DNA of 64,000 nt from Pseudoalteromonas sp. Scap06 (GCF_013394165.1 NZ_CP041330.1:1976501-2040500), one strand, 5' to 3'; counted from the first letter of the stretch, positions 48,469 through 59,777 are shown. Translations and numbers: made by a program. Notes: generated by a model from the letters alone, not told the origin.

Positions 48469-49832
48469 TAGGCTTTCTCCTTCTCCGCGTGAGTCGCGAT
48501 GATACCCGCGCTTTGCTCATCAAGGATGTGTAATACCGACTTACTACGACCTGCAACAATAGAATGAAGTAGGATAAGTGGTAGAGCTGCAATTAGACCT
48601 AGCGCTGTAGTTACAAGTGCTAGAGAGATGTTACCAGCCATGATCTTCGGATCGCCCGTACCGAACAATGTGATTGTTTGGAACGTTAGGATCATACCGA
48701 TTACCGTACCTAGTAGACCTAGTAATGGTGCGATAGCAGCAAGGATCTTGATGATGTTAATACCCGCTTCGATGCGTGGCGTTTCACGAAGAATCGCTTC
48801 ATCCAGTTTAAGCTCAAGGTTTTCAACATCTTGGTTTTTGTTGTCAGAGTACACTTTAAGAATACGACCCAGTGGGTTATTTGTATTCGGTGTAGACAAG
48901 TTCTTAAGCTGACCTTTGATCTTAGAAGTAGTAAGCGCTAAATCAACGAAACGTACTAAGAAGATTAAAAGACCTACAACAAGTAATACTGTGATGATGT
49001 AACCAACTTCAGCACCTTGCTCGTAGTACTCCATAAGAGACTTTTTCTGAGTGTTAATACGTAAAATTGCACCACGTGTAGGATCCACGTACACGCCAGC
49101 ATAGTTATCAGCTGAAGTACCTTCTAAATCAGAAATACCTTTAAGGATATAGCTGTCAGGTTGCTTACCTAGAGGCTGAATAGATTTAGTCTCTGGTGAG
49201 TAGATTAAGTATCCGTCGTCTGTAACTAAGTTGAAGTTACCGATACGTGTTACTTTTTTCATAGACGGGTTACCGTCAAGACCAGCAACTTCAGTTTCAA
49301 ACGTTGAAACTTTTGCTGATTCAGTCATTTCTGTTTGAAGTGAAATCCAAAGTTCTTCTAGTTCACGAACAGTTGGAAGTTCTTTAGCTGCTGCTAATGA
49401 ACGAAGTACTTCAGCACGACCTGGTTTTTCAGCACTTACTAAAGATGCTTCAATTGAACCAATCGCGTCAGCTGCTGCACGACGAACAACACCAAACATT
49501 TCACCTAACGTACCTTGAGCGTTTTGAAGAGCTTGCTCTTTTTCCGCTAGAGTATTTTCGTTTTGTGCATATTCTTTGCTAAGACGATCACCACGTGCTT
49601 TTTCAGCAGCTAGTTGGCTTTTCGCTTTGTTAAGTAACGCTTGCTTATCAGCACGATCTGACAAGAACTCTTGTTCACGTTGCTTATTGATTTTTCCTTC
49701 AGAGATACGCTCTTGCTTTACTTGCTCAAGAATTTTATCTAAAGCGTCAGTATTTGCATGTGCATTAAGCGCGGTACCGGCAGAAACAGACAGTACTGCT
49801 GCAACAGCAAAACCTTTAAATAGTTTCTTCAT
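48468..49832 (-). CDS. TtpC-like long MotA/TolQ/ExbB protein
   Basis: A 454-aa protein. The signal peptide (residues 1-26) and a periplasmic coiled coil rich in Glu/Lys/Ala (about 27-125) precede a periplasmic beta region and then three membrane helices in the C-terminal third, with GLLGTVIGMILTFQTITLFG and ISLALVTTALGLIAALP. This matches TtpC of the Vibrio TonB2 system, which is needed for energy transfer there. It is the second gene of the operon. Confidence 0.9.
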   Translation of the reverse strand: MKKLFKGFAVAAVLSVSAGTALNAHANTDALDKILEQVKQERISEGKINKQREQEFLSDRADKQALLNKAKSQLAAEKARGDRLSKEYAQNENTLAEKEQALQNAQGTLGEMFGVVRRAAADAIGSIEASLVSAEKPGRAEVLRSLAAAKELPTVRELEELWISLQTEMTESAKVSTFETEVAGLDGNPSMKKVTRIGNFNLVTDDGYLIYSPETKSIQPLGKQPDSYILKGISDLEGTSADNYAGVYVDPTRGAILRINTQKKSLMEYYEQGAEVGYIITVLLVVGLLIFLVRFVDLALTTSKIKGQLKNLSTPNTNNPLGRILKVYSDNKNQDVENLELKLDEAILRETPRIEAGINIIKILAAIAPLLGLLGTVIGMILTFQTITLFGTGDPKIMAGNISLALVTTALGLIAALPLILLHSIVAGRSKSVLHILDEQSAGIIATHAEKEKA

Positions 49833-49838
49833 TATTGA

Positions 49839-50609
49839 TTACTCCGCGCCAAAAATTGGTAGTTTAACAAGTTCTAGTGTCGCTTGCTTACGTGCCATAC
49901 GGATCACTTCTTTAACAGGTTTTAGGTATTCTTCACCTAATTCTTTCCACTGTTTAGTGTTGTTATCCCACACCCAAGCGTGTTTTAGATCGAATGATTG
50001 CGCTACGTAAGTAATACGACCTAAACGACCGATATCTACGTTAATGCTACGACCATCAACATCTAAAGTACCTTGAGAAGCAGTTACAGCTGAGCTGTAT
50101 GCTGTTTCAACAGTGTACGCTTCAAGAACCTGACGGAACTTTTCAGACGTTGTTACAGATGCAGATGCCATGATCTCACGTAATCTTTCAACGCGTCCAA
50201 GACGAGTTTCAAGGTTAAATGGAACGTCCGCTTTGATGAATTGCTCAAGCGTATCGATCATGCGATACATCAAAGGCACAACGTTTTGTTTAGTGTTATC
50301 GATAGTCGCGATTTGACGATCGAACGATGCGATAGACGCGTTTTGGTCTGCGACCAAACGTGCTACGTGATCGTTGTACACTTTCATAAGTTCAGTCTCA
50401 TCAACGATGCTACGGTACTCAGCGATTAGCTCCTGAGTTTGACCATATACATTGTCAATTTTAGTTTGAGACTTAACCGCAGCCTTTTGAATTGTTTGAC
50501 CTGCTTTTTGCACGTCATTCAAAGGATCTGCAATCACATTGCTGCTTGCAAATGCAAAAGCGCCAACCAACGCAGTTGCTACAAGACTCTTTCTGATTTT
50601 AACAGACAT
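49839..50609 (-). CDS. DUF3450 periplasmic protein of the TonB operon
   Basis: A 256-aa exported protein. The signal peptide (MSVKIRKSLVATALVGAFAFA...) is followed by a long coiled coil (about 30-130) and conserved VPFNLETRLGRVERLREIM and AWVWDNNTKQWKEL segments of DUF3450. Members are encoded next to TtpC-type ExbB. The start is put at ATG 50609 because GGGA lies just upstream; a TTG nine bases earlier is not needed. It heads the operon. Confidence 0.9.
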   Translation of the reverse strand: MSVKIRKSLVATALVGAFAFASSNVIADPLNDVQKAGQTIQKAAVKSQTKIDNVYGQTQELIAEYRSIVDETELMKVYNDHVARLVADQNASIASFDRQIATIDNTKQNVVPLMYRMIDTLEQFIKADVPFNLETRLGRVERLREIMASASVTTSEKFRQVLEAYTVETAYSSAVTASQGTLDVDGRSINVDIGRLGRITYVAQSFDLKHAWVWDNNTKQWKELGEEYLKPVKEVIRMARKQATLELVKLPIFGAE

Positions 50610-51494
<885 letters not shown>

Positions 51495-51698
51495 TTATGC
51501 TACTTCTACGTTCTCAGCTTCTGGGCCTTTTTGACCTTGCTTGATGCTGAAAGTCACTGCTTGACCTTCGCTAAGAGTGCGAAAACCAGAACCAGTGATT
51601 GCGCTGAAATGTACAAACACGTCAGGACCATTTTCTTGTTCAATGAAACCAAAGCCTTTAGCTTCGTTGAAAAATTTTACTTTACCAGTAACCGACAT
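51495..51698 (-). CDS. Cold-shock protein (CspA family)
   Basis: A 67-aa single OB-fold nucleic-acid-binding protein. RNP1 is KGFGFIEQ and RNP2 is VFVHFSAI, both complete. It binds single-stranded nucleic acid and can act as RNA chaperone. AGGA is the ribosome binding site. About 370 bp without another gene lie upstream, enough for the long 5' leader typical of cold-induced csp mRNAs, but no cold-box was identified, so cold induction is not certain. Confidence 0.95.
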   Translation of the reverse strand: MSVTGKVKFFNEAKGFGFIEQENGPDVFVHFSAITGSGFRTLSEGQAVTFSIKQGQKGPEAENVEVA

Positions 51699-52066
51699 AC
51701 TAAATTTTCCTGTAAGTCAATAATTAAAATTCAGCCATATTATTATGGCAATATCCTCCCTGAGTCAATGCCCAAAAAACTGGAGGTGATAGTACAGGAA
51801 GAAGTAATAACCAAACCGGTAACCTTAAACGCAGCACAATACCGTAATTCAATACGCAAAAACTCAAAGCCAATTAAGGTTAACACATTAATATTTTTTT
51901 AGCTCTATTAATTGGGATTTATTTTTGAAGATTCATCGATTTATTACTTTCTTTGTAAGTTTCTAATTTTTAACGGGATAAACAGTTCATAATTTGTGTT
52001 TTTTATAAACAGAGTGTATTTTTTTAAAATATTGCCGATCTGCACAGCTTTTTGCTAACTTAAAAT
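51699..52066. other. Upstream region of the cold-shock gene, no gene seen
   Basis: About 370 bp, AT-rich, between csp and the pyrC terminator. It can hold the csp promoter and a long leader. ORFs in it are shadows or too short, and I cannot place a promoter with confidence. Confidence 0.4.
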
Positions 52067-52096
52067 AAAAAAACCACCTTAGTTTTAGGTGGTTTT
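52067..52096 (-). terminator. Terminator of pyrC
   Basis: On the minus strand AAAACCACCT, a loop of about 7 nt and AGGTGGTTTTTTT form a hairpin with T-run. Confidence 0.85.
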
Positions 52097-52105
52097 AAAT
52101 TCTAA

Positions 52106-53146
52106 TTATTTAACTTGCCAGTCAATAACACTATCTGCTTTGATTGGTACAACTTCTGAGTCCCCTAGCGAATAACTTGCTGGCACTGTCCAAGGTGCTT
52201 TCTCTAAGGTAATAGTGTCTTTATTACGCGCTAGACCATAAAAATCTGGGCCGAAGTGACTTGCAAAGCCCTCTAACTTATCAAGCGCCCCTGCCTCTTC
52301 AAAAGCTTCAGCATAAAGTTCAATAGCTGCGTGCGCAGTATAAGCACCCGCACAGCCACATGCTGCCTCTTTTTTGTCTTTGTAATGCGGGGCTGAATCC
52401 GTGCCTAAAAAGAATTTTTTACTACCACTTGTAGCTGCCGCCATGAGCGCTTGTTGATGAATATTACGCTTTAATATAGGTAAGCAATAATAATGTGGGC
52501 GTATACCCCCTGCTAGCATATGGTTGCGGTTATATAACAAATGATGAGCAGTAATTGTAGCTGCTACATTAGCCGAAGCATTTTCAACAAACTCTACCGC
52601 ATCTTTTGTTGTTATATGTTCAAGGACAATTTTAAGCTCAGGAAAATCTGCGACAACGTCGCCTAAAATAGTATCTAAAAACACTTTTTCACGATCGAAT
52701 ATATCAATAGAAGAGTCAGTAACTTCACCATGTACGAGTAAAAGCATGCCAACTTCTTGCATTGCTTTTAATACTGGATAAATATTTTTTACTGATGTTA
52801 CACCAGAATCTGAGTTAGTTGTTGCGCCCGCTGGGTAGAGTTTAGCTGCAAAAATTTTACCTGTCGCTTTTGCTTTTTTTATTTCATCAGGCGTCGTTTT
52901 GTCGGTAAGGTAAAGCACCATTAAAGGTTCAAACTGCCCTTGAGGTTTTGCAGCCATAATTCGCTCTCGATACGATAATGCGGTTTCTGTACACGTTGCT
53001 GGCGGAACTAAATTTGGCATAATAATCGCGCGGCCCATATAGCGGCTAATATCACGCACCGTATCTTTTAACTGATCTCCATCACGTAAATGAACATGCC
53101 AATCATCGGGTCTAGTAATCGTTAAAGTTGTCATTTTGCTCGTCAT
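52106..53146 (-). CDS. pyrC: Dihydroorotase (PyrC type)
   Basis: A 346-aa zinc enzyme that cyclises carbamoyl-aspartate to dihydroorotate in pyrimidine synthesis. [13 protein letters not shown] holds the first two His ligands; [15 protein letters not shown] contains the carboxylated Lys. Further His are in [10 protein letters not shown] and [13 protein letters not shown], and the catalytic Asp is in GTDSAPH. This is the class-II (E. coli-like) form. AGGA lies 7 nt before ATG 53146; Met5 is an alternative start. Confidence 0.96.
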   Translation of the reverse strand: MTSKMTTLTITRPDDWHVHLRDGDQLKDTVRDISRYMGRAIIMPNLVPPATCTETALSYRERIMAAKPQGQFEPLMVLYLTDKTTPDEIKKAKATGKIFAAKLYPAGATTNSDSGVTSVKNIYPVLKAMQEVGMLLLVHGEVTDSSIDIFDREKVFLDTILGDVVADFPELKIVLEHITTKDAVEFVENASANVAATITAHHLLYNRNHMLAGGIRPHYYCLPILKRNIHQQALMAAATSGSKKFFLGTDSAPHYKDKKEAACGCAGAYTAHAAIELYAEAFEEAGALDKLEGFASHFGPDFYGLARNKDTITLEKAPWTVPASYSLGDSEVVPIKADSVIDWQVK

Positions 53147-53349
53147 CGTAAAGTCCTAATGCTTAAGTTAACTGATCATAGGCATATGGTGATTTCGAGT
53201 AAAGGGCTTATTAGAAATAATCCTTAGATACTACATTTAAAGTTAACTTTACACTTCATGATTCTCATTTAACGTTTTATTTTGTAGAAACGTTAATATT
53301 AGGTTAACGTATGTACCTTTAATAATTATAAGGCCTCCCAAAGCTGCCT

Positions 53350-55719
53350 ATGTCGAATACTATCGATACCACTAAAGCGCTCGAAACTAAAACGGATCAG
53401 TTGAGTATAATCAATCAGTTCTCATCAAGTTTATTGCAACTGAATACGTTAGAAGCGCTTTTTAGTTACGTCACCACACAAGTTGTTAATCGACTTGGGT
53501 TTGTAGATTGTGTTATCTACTTAGCAGATGACAGTCAGTCTTTGCTAAATCAAGTAGCTTCTATGGGTATTAAAAACGGGCATATCAGTTATCAATCTGA
53601 GCGAAAAATCATTCGCTTTAGCGAAGGCATTACAGGTTATGCAGCATCTACAGGCCAAGCTTTAATAATTGGCGATGTAACTAAAGACAACCGTTACATA
53701 GCTGATGAGCGCCCGGCTCAATCAGAAATATGCGTACCCTTGATATACAAAGATCGTGTCCTAGGGGTTATAGATTGTGAGCACCCAATAAAAAATTACT
53801 TTACTAGTTCACATTTAGAGATTTTAACCACCGTAGCTCACTTACTAAGTGCAAAAATCAATCAAGTGAATACCGTTAATAGCTTGCAAGACACTGTTAT
53901 GCAGCTAAACAATGCACAAAAATTAGAAAGCAGCCTATTGCAAATAGCTAATTTAACTTATAAAGCACAAAATTTAGACACCTTCTTTCAATCTTTGCAT
54001 GCGATTATTGACAGCTTATTGACTGCGAGTAACTTTTTTATTGCGCTGTACGACAAAAAAGAAGACGCGCTCGACTTTGTTTATACTGTTGAAGGCGGTG
54101 TACAAACAAATACCCACAAAGTTATTTCAAAAGAGCAACTAAAAGAAACAGCCTCTTACTATTTGCTGATTAATGAACGCCCACTGTTACTCAATAAACA
54201 GCAATACTTTGAACATATTGCACAAGGCCATTTTAAGCTAGTAGGTGAACAAGCGGATTCATGGCTAGGCGTGCCTTTTAAAGTTAATGAGCGCATGAGT
54301 GGCGTTATTGTCGTGCAAAGCTATGACAATCAACATTATTACAATGAACATGATAGCTCGTTGCTAACCTATGTAAGTCGACAAATAAGCATGGTTATAG
54401 ATCGGCATTTAGCTCGTCAAGAGCTTGAGCACAAAGCGCTGCACGATGAGCTAACTGGGCTTGCAAACCGGTCGCTATTAATAGAAAGGATGAAGCATGC
54501 AATTTTACGCCTAAATCGCGCAAAAAAAGGCACTTTTCATGCCCTGCTCTATCTGGATTTTGACCGCTTTAAAAGTATTAATGATTCATTAGGCCATGAA
54601 GTAGGCGATCACTTTTTAATTGCTATATGTAAGCTTATTACTAAAACCGTTCGCAATACCGATACTTTCTCTCGCTTAGGTGGCGATGAGTTTGCTATTT
54701 TCATGGAAAATCTTAGTCATCGTGATCAAGTAAACGTTGCCCTGACTCGTATTAAAACGGCACTATCTGAACCCGTTAATATTGATGGCCATTTACTGCA
54801 ACCGTCCACCAGCATTGGCGTAGCATTTAGTGACAACGTAAATGATGAAGCATTTGTATTATTACAACAATCCGATGCGGCTATGTATGAGGCAAAATCA
54901 TCAGGACGTGGTCAAGTTAAGTTTTTTAATAATGTGATGCGTAATAAGCTAAAAACGCGTGCAGATCTTGAAAACGACTTACAGCACGGTATTGAGCATA
55001 ATGAATTTGAACTGTATTTTCAGCCTATATTTACTATTAACAGTAGTGAAGTTATAGGGTTTGAAGCTCTTGTACGTTGGCATCATCCAAAGAAAGGGTT
55101 TGTATCACCGAGCGACTTTATTCCAATTGCAGAAAAGACCGGGCAAATTACTAACTTAGACTTGCATTTACTCGACCTCGCAGCGCAACATATTGCTTTG
55201 TGGCAACAACAAGGTCATCGCTTTTTACGTGTCACGGTTAATGTATCGTCTCGACACTTTGCCAGCTTAGAGTTTCTAGAGCAGCTCCATGAAATTTATA
55301 AAAAATACCAACTACCATTAGGCTCATTGTGTCTTGAAATAACAGAGTCGGGGTTAATTGAAAATTTAGAATTAGCGACGCAAATTATACAGGGATTATC
55401 GCCTTTAAAAGTATTGCTTTGCCTAGACGATTTTGGCACTGGCTACTCTGCCTTAGGTTACTTGCATCAACTGCCTATTCATGTGCTAAAAATTGATAAA
55501 AGCTTTATTGATAATTTAAAAGCTACTGCTAACCCGTTAATAGATGCTATTTTAACCTTGGCTATTTCTTTAGATCTTATTGTTATAGCCGAGGGAATAG
55601 AAACCGCTGAACAACTTACTATTTTACAAAAAACCCAATGTGATTATGGGCAAGGCTTTTTAAAATCAAAACCGGTTACAGCAAAAGAGGCTATTTCACT
55701 AATACACACCCCTCTTTAA
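53350..55719 (+). CDS. GAF-GAF-GGDEF-EAL c-di-GMP protein
   Basis: A 789-aa cytosolic protein. Two GAF-like sensor domains (about 20-170 and 190-350), a GGDEF domain (about 365-520) and an EAL domain (about 535-785). The cyclase site is RLGGDEF, intact, with an RxxD inhibitory site (RNTD) five residues before GGDEF. The EAL domain has EALVRWHHP, ITESGL, and DDFGTGYSAL, so phosphodiesterase activity is also plausible. It could make and break c-di-GMP depending on GAF ligands. It stands alone. Confidence 0.94.
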   Translation: MSNTIDTTKALETKTDQLSIINQFSSSLLQLNTLEALFSYVTTQVVNRLGFVDCVIYLADDSQSLLNQVASMGIKNGHISYQSERKIIRFSEGITGYAASTGQALIIGDVTKDNRYIADERPAQSEICVPLIYKDRVLGVIDCEHPIKNYFTSSHLEILTTVAHLLSAKINQVNTVNSLQDTVMQLNNAQKLESSLLQIANLTYKAQNLDTFFQSLHAIIDSLLTASNFFIALYDKKEDALDFVYTVEGGVQTNTHKVISKEQLKETASYYLLINERPLLLNKQQYFEHIAQGHFKLVGEQADSWLGVPFKVNERMSGVIVVQSYDNQHYYNEHDSSLLTYVSRQISMVIDRHLARQELEHKALHDELTGLANRSLLIERMKHAILRLNRAKKGTFHALLYLDFDRFKSINDSLGHEVGDHFLIAICKLITKTVRNTDTFSRLGGDEFAIFMENLSHRDQVNVALTRIKTALSEPVNIDGHLLQPSTSIGVAFSDNVNDEAFVLLQQSDAAMYEAKSSGRGQVKFFNNVMRNKLKTRADLENDLQHGIEHNEFELYFQPIFTINSSEVIGFEALVRWHHPKKGFVSPSDFIPIAEKTGQITNLDLHLLDLAAQHIALWQQQGHRFLRVTVNVSSRHFASLEFLEQLHEIYKKYQLPLGSLCLEITESGLIENLELATQIIQGLSPLKVLLCLDDFGTGYSALGYLHQLPIHVLKIDKSFIDNLKATANPLIDAILTLAISLDLIVIAEGIETAEQLTILQKTQCDYGQGFLKSKPVTAKEAISLIHTPL

Positions 55720-56260
55720 TAGGCTAAGCACAGCTGGAATTTACAATCTCAAGTATTCAGGATTAAACTGACCGCTGTGCTTACTCGCTCTAATACTCTT
55801 AAATAATTTAACCCGGTTTGTAAGAGCGTACCAATTAAGCCTTGATGCTAACCTTAACAAAATGTTTTACAACAACACAGTAATTGTTAAACACATAACT
55901 TATTCCATAACCAAACTCACCCTACTCTGTTTTTAATTTCTGTTTAACTATTCAACCTAATTTATATAATTCACCGATATAAAAATTCATTACAAATTTT
56001 TAGATAATATTAGGGCCTATTGATTTCACAATCATCGACAAGCACCCATTTAACACCTTAATTTAACATGAGCTAAATTCAACAACAAACAAATAACAAA
56101 ACATCATCTGACTGTGTAAAGTTAATAAATTTAATGTTTGCAGTAAAAAACACACCAAATCTAATTGTTATAGCCATCTAGACGTTGAAACGATTTTTAG
56201 ATAGGCGTAGTATGTAGTTAATCTAAGCAATACTCACCACAGCCATGAGATTTATTAAAG
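55720..56260. other. Intergenic region upstream of metR, no gene seen
   Basis: About 540 bp, AT-rich and full of stops in all frames. A CATCTA/TAGATA inverted pair near 56173-56203 lies about 60 bp before metR and may be part of its control region. I see nothing else to report. Confidence 0.4.
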
Positions 56261-57148
56261 ATGATTGACATTAAACACCTAAAAACTATAGCGACCCTCA
56301 AAGAAACGGGATCGTTAGTTAATACAGCCCGCGAGCTATTTTTAACTCAGTCAGCTTTATCGCATCAGATTAAAGATTTAGAAAATAAATTAGATTGCCA
56401 GTTGTTCGAACGAAAAACTCAACCAGTCCGATTTACACCTCAAGGTATGTTATTACTTGAATTGGCACACGAAATATTACCTAAGTTAGAAGCAACTAAA
56501 TGCCGATTAAAGGAAAGTTTAAATCAGCCAATCTCACAACTGCGTCTAAGTGTTGAATGCCATGCATGCTTTCACTGGTTATTGCCTACTATTAAAGAAT
56601 TTAATAATTTCTGGCCTGACATAAAGATTGATTACGAGCGTGGTTTTAGTTACGACGCCATCCCAGATTTATTAAATGATGAATTAGACCTAGTGCTTAC
56701 ATCAGATGTGCGTGAACCCGACAAACTAGAATACGCCCACCTATTTGACTTTAAACTTAAGCTAATAGTGGCGCCGGATCATGACTTAGCTAAAAAAGCC
56801 TACGTAACTGCGCTTGATTTAAAAAACGAAACTATTATTTCTTACCCTATTCCGCGTGAGCGCCAAGATATATTTAAGCATTTTATTCAAAATGCACGTT
56901 TTGACGGCACGCTTAAAACAGTTGATCAAGGCTTACTTATATTTCAATTAGTCAGTGCAGGTATGGGGGTAGCGGCCCTACCCGACTGGCTAGTTACCCC
57001 TTATGAAAGCCAGGGGTTAATTAAGTCAATTCCATTGGGCGCACTGGGTTTAACCCGCCCGATGTACTTAGCGATGAAAAAAGAGATGAAAGACAATCCA
57101 GTTTACCGTCACTTTTTAAACACCTGTAAATTAAATAACGGTCGATAA
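56261..57148 (+). CDS. metR: LysR-family regulator MetR
   Basis: A 295-aa transcription regulator. The HTH (about 1-60) reads MIDIKHLKTIATLKETGSLV...TQSALSHQIKDLE, and the effector domain has LRLSVECHACFHWLLPTI, DELDLVLTSD, and VSAGMGVAALPDW. This follows E. coli MetR closely along its whole length. MetR activates methionine genes such as metE with homocysteine as co-effector. Neither metE nor metF is next to it here, so its targets lie elsewhere. Confidence 0.88.
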   Translation: MIDIKHLKTIATLKETGSLVNTARELFLTQSALSHQIKDLENKLDCQLFERKTQPVRFTPQGMLLLELAHEILPKLEATKCRLKESLNQPISQLRLSVECHACFHWLLPTIKEFNNFWPDIKIDYERGFSYDAIPDLLNDELDLVLTSDVREPDKLEYAHLFDFKLKLIVAPDHDLAKKAYVTALDLKNETIISYPIPRERQDIFKHFIQNARFDGTLKTVDQGLLIFQLVSAGMGVAALPDWLVTPYESQGLIKSIPLGALGLTRPMYLAMKKEMKDNPVYRHFLNTCKLNNGR

Positions 57149-57202
57149 ATCTTAAGCTTATGAGTAACATATTGGTAAATATATTCAACTGTGTTACTCA
57201 TT

Positions 57203-57967
57203 ATGTTTGAACTTAAAAAAATACTGGGCGGCTTACTTATGCCGTTACCTTTACTGGGCTTGCTTAGTCTGATACTACTTATTTTTGCACTCAAACAACG
57301 AAAGCGTGTTATTACCTTATCTTTTTTGAGTCTCGCAACCTTATTACTTGCCAGCACGCCTTGGTTTGCCAACTTATTGATTAAACATAATCAACCTACT
57401 TCATTGGCTTTTAATTTCCTTAAGCACCCCAAAATAGACAAAATTGTGGTGCTTGGCTGTGATATAAACCCTAACCCGGCACTCAGCGCTAACAGTCAGC
57501 TAGGAAATTGTGCATTAACACGTTTAGTGGAAGGCATTAGGCTCGCAAATATATATCCGCGAGCTCAGCTAATTGTATCGGGTGGGGGTTATGAAAAAAT
57601 CACCAACAGCGCACTCATGTATAAAACGGCAATTAGCTTGGGTATTAATAAAAATCGTATTGTACAAAATCCAAACGCAATGGACACAGCGCAAGAAGCC
57701 GCATTTTTAGCCTCAAAACTTGTCGACTATAATACCGCTTTAGTTACCTCTGTAAGTCATATGCCCAGAGCAATAAATTTATTCAATGCACAAGGTGTCG
57801 CAGCAATCCCAGCAGCAACTGACTACCACAACTTTGCCGCTTACCCGCGGTACAAGCAACTCATACCCAACGCAAAAGCATTATTAGTGGTAACTCAATT
57901 TGCCCATGAAGTTGTCGGTGATGCATGGATAAAAATACGTCGTACAATAAATCCGGAAGCTCTTTGA
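57203..57967 (+). CDS. elyC: ElyC/YdcF-like envelope protein (DUF218)
   Basis: A 254-aa inner-membrane protein. Two N-terminal membrane helices (about 10-30 and 38-57) precede a DUF218 domain with KIVVLGCDINPNP, LTRLVEGIRLAN, LIVSGGG, and LVTSVSHMPRAINLF. The start MFELKKILGGLLMPLPL fits E. coli ElyC, which acts in lipid carrier use for envelope polymers. ATG 57203 is preferred over GTG 57191 for this reason. It follows metR by 54 bp. Confidence 0.88.
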   Translation: MFELKKILGGLLMPLPLLGLLSLILLIFALKQRKRVITLSFLSLATLLLASTPWFANLLIKHNQPTSLAFNFLKHPKIDKIVVLGCDINPNPALSANSQLGNCALTRLVEGIRLANIYPRAQLIVSGGGYEKITNSALMYKTAISLGINKNRIVQNPNAMDTAQEAAFLASKLVDYNTALVTSVSHMPRAINLFNAQGVAAIPAATDYHNFAAYPRYKQLIPNAKALLVVTQFAHEVVGDAWIKIRRTINPEAL

Positions 57968-58000
57968 TTTATTAAATCTTTATTTAGCTAAATATATTAT

Positions 58001-58046
58001 CCCCCTGAAAAACTGCGGTAATTAGTTTATTAACAGGGGGTATTAA
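58001..58046 (+). terminator. Possible terminator after elyC
   Basis: CCCCCTG (58001-58007) and CAGGGGG (58034-58040) pair with a long 26-nt loop, followed by TATT and an A-rich stretch. It has no T-run, so termination would be weak. Confidence 0.35.
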
Positions 58047-58087
58047 AAAATAAAAAACACGATTAGCTATAAACAAGCCTATATTTG

Positions 58088-58663
58088 TTATTGTTGATGG
58101 GTTTTAACCTCTGCAGCCTGGTTCCAAAGACGATACAGTGTGAGCAAGAATACACAAAGAAATAATAAACTGAGGGCTGTTAGGTTCTCAACCCCTAAAG
58201 AATCAAAGGTAGCGCCAAAAGTAAAGCCTCCACCAACTAAAACAACGACCCAAACCAGTGCAGAGCATGCGTTTAATAGGCTAAAACGGCGCCAACTAAT
58301 CGAGGTGAGCCCAATCGGTAGAGCACCAATAGTACGAAGCCCTTTTGGATACCGATATAAAAAAATGTAGGCAGTGCCATAACGATTTGCAAGCTCAGTG
58401 GCTCTTTTAAATAACCGACCTAGTCGGTTTGGCTTTTCAAGCCATGTAGTGCCATATGTTCTTGCGAGAGCAAATCGTAATTCATCCCCCAAATATCCGC
58501 CCGTAAAAGCTACCAGAGCAACATAACCAACATCAAGTGCACCGGTATGTGCAGCATAGCCTGCAAATAAGGGTAACCACCCACTTTTTAAAGCACAATA
58601 ACCAAAAAGTAACAAATAAACCAACAACCCATATTGCTGTATTAAATCCAACATGCCTTCCAT
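58088..58663 (-). CDS. DedA-family membrane protein
   Basis: A 191-aa polytopic inner-membrane protein with about five hydrophobic segments. The DedA motif is GYLGDELRFALARTYG, then YRYPKGLRTIGALPIGLTSISWRRF, where F/YRxxxGxR is characteristic. DedA proteins are thought to flip lipid carriers or polyamines; the substrate here is unknown. ElyC (convergent neighbour) also concerns lipid-linked envelope building, but this may be chance. Confidence 0.85.
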   Translation of the reverse strand: MEGMLDLIQQYGLLVYLLLFGYCALKSGWLPLFAGYAAHTGALDVGYVALVAFTGGYLGDELRFALARTYGTTWLEKPNRLGRLFKRATELANRYGTAYIFLYRYPKGLRTIGALPIGLTSISWRRFSLLNACSALVWVVVLVGGGFTFGATFDSLGVENLTALSLLFLCVFLLTLYRLWNQAAEVKTHQQ

Positions 58664-58812
58664 TTTATACCTTTATGTTGAATTGCCTGGCGGCGAGAAA
58701 ATAACATTTTAATTTAAACGGGATAATTGCAGCGAAAGATCTGTTATGTACCAATGCAATAGAAGCTTCCTTTGGCTTGATAAAGTAGTTAGTTTTTTTT
58801 GAATATTTTAAA

Positions 58813-58844
58813 TAACCTACTCAGGATAAATGATGAGTAGGTTA
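58813..58844 (-). terminator. Hairpin downstream of the Nif3-like gene
   Basis: TAACCTACTCA and TGAGTAGGTTA make an 11-bp perfect stem around a 10-nt loop. On the minus strand it is followed by TTTAAAATATTC, so a T-run is short. Confidence 0.6.
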
Positions 58845-58874
58845 TATTAATGACATTGCTTTTACAGCAAGCGT

Positions 58875-59627
58875 TTACACTGGGTTATCTATATCAATAA
58901 ATGTTACGTCAAAACTATATTGCTCTGCGAGAAGCTCTCCCAGCGCTTTAATACCGTATCGCTCAGTGGCATGGTGGCCTGCAGCAAAAAAGTCGATATT
59001 TTGTTCACGTGAACTGTGAATAGTTTGCTCTGATGCCTCACCGGTTAAGTAAGCATCTAACCCCTGCTCGGCTGCTAAGTCAATATACCCTTGCCCACCA
59101 CCAGTGCACAGCGCAATGGTTTCAATTTTATCATTACGCACTAAACTTGTCAGTGGCTCGCGATTGAGTACTTGGCCTATTTTTTTAGCAAATTCGCACC
59201 CCGTTATCGGCGTTTTTAACCGTCCTCTCATTGCGACACTGTTGTTAATTGGCTCTAAACCCACCTCAATTTCAATATCCAGTAATTGCGCTAGTTGAGC
59301 GTTATTGCCAATTTCAGGGTGAATATCTAATGGCAAATGATAAGCAAATAAATTAATGTCGTTAGCTAAAAGCGCAGCCACACGACGTTTTTTCATGCCA
59401 GTAATTGGTTGCGACTCACCTTTCCAAAAATAGCCATGGTGTACCAAAATAGCATCGGCATTTTTTTCAATGGCGGCATCAATAAGTGCTTGGCTTGCTG
59501 TAACACCGGTTACTATGGTGCGTATCTCATCTTTACCTTCTACCTGAAGCCCGTTTGGACAAAAATCGTTAATGGTTTCTGGTTTCAATAACGTGTTTAA
59601 CAGTTGATTAAATTCTCTACGTTGCAT
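58875..59627 (-). CDS. Nif3-like dinuclear metal-centre protein (YbgI)
   Basis: A 250-aa cytosolic protein. INDFCPNGLQVEG, then IVTGVTASQALIDAAIEK, HHGYFWKGE (metal ligands), HLPLDIHPEIGNNAQLA, LCTGGGQGYIDLA and GHHATERYGI are all family motifs. E. coli YbgI forms a hexameric ring, with a GTP cyclohydrolase-I type-2-like fold. Role uncertain; DNA repair or tRNA links have been proposed. The start at 59627 has AAGG upstream; an ATG at 59648 is possible. Confidence 0.92.
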   Translation of the reverse strand: MQRREFNQLLNTLLKPETINDFCPNGLQVEGKDEIRTIVTGVTASQALIDAAIEKNADAILVHHGYFWKGESQPITGMKKRRVAALLANDINLFAYHLPLDIHPEIGNNAQLAQLLDIEIEVGLEPINNSVAMRGRLKTPITGCEFAKKIGQVLNREPLTSLVRNDKIETIALCTGGGQGYIDLAAEQGLDAYLTGEASEQTIHSSREQNIDFFAAGHHATERYGIKALGELLAEQYSFDVTFIDIDNPV

Positions 59628-59777
59628 ACTACTTACCTTACTTTGCACTGAATTTTGTACAAATTTTGGCGGTTATGCGCTAAAAATGAAAGGAAAATCG
59701 CAAAAAATTGAAAAACAGTTCTAAAATAGGTATAAATACCTCTTCTTTATCTGTGAAAACAACGTATAGGGTCTCTG

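Noticed and set aside
56173..56203. MetJ box or riboswitch upstream of metR
   Set aside because: Only a single AGACGT-like core is seen without tandem repeats, and no riboswitch fold is apparent.
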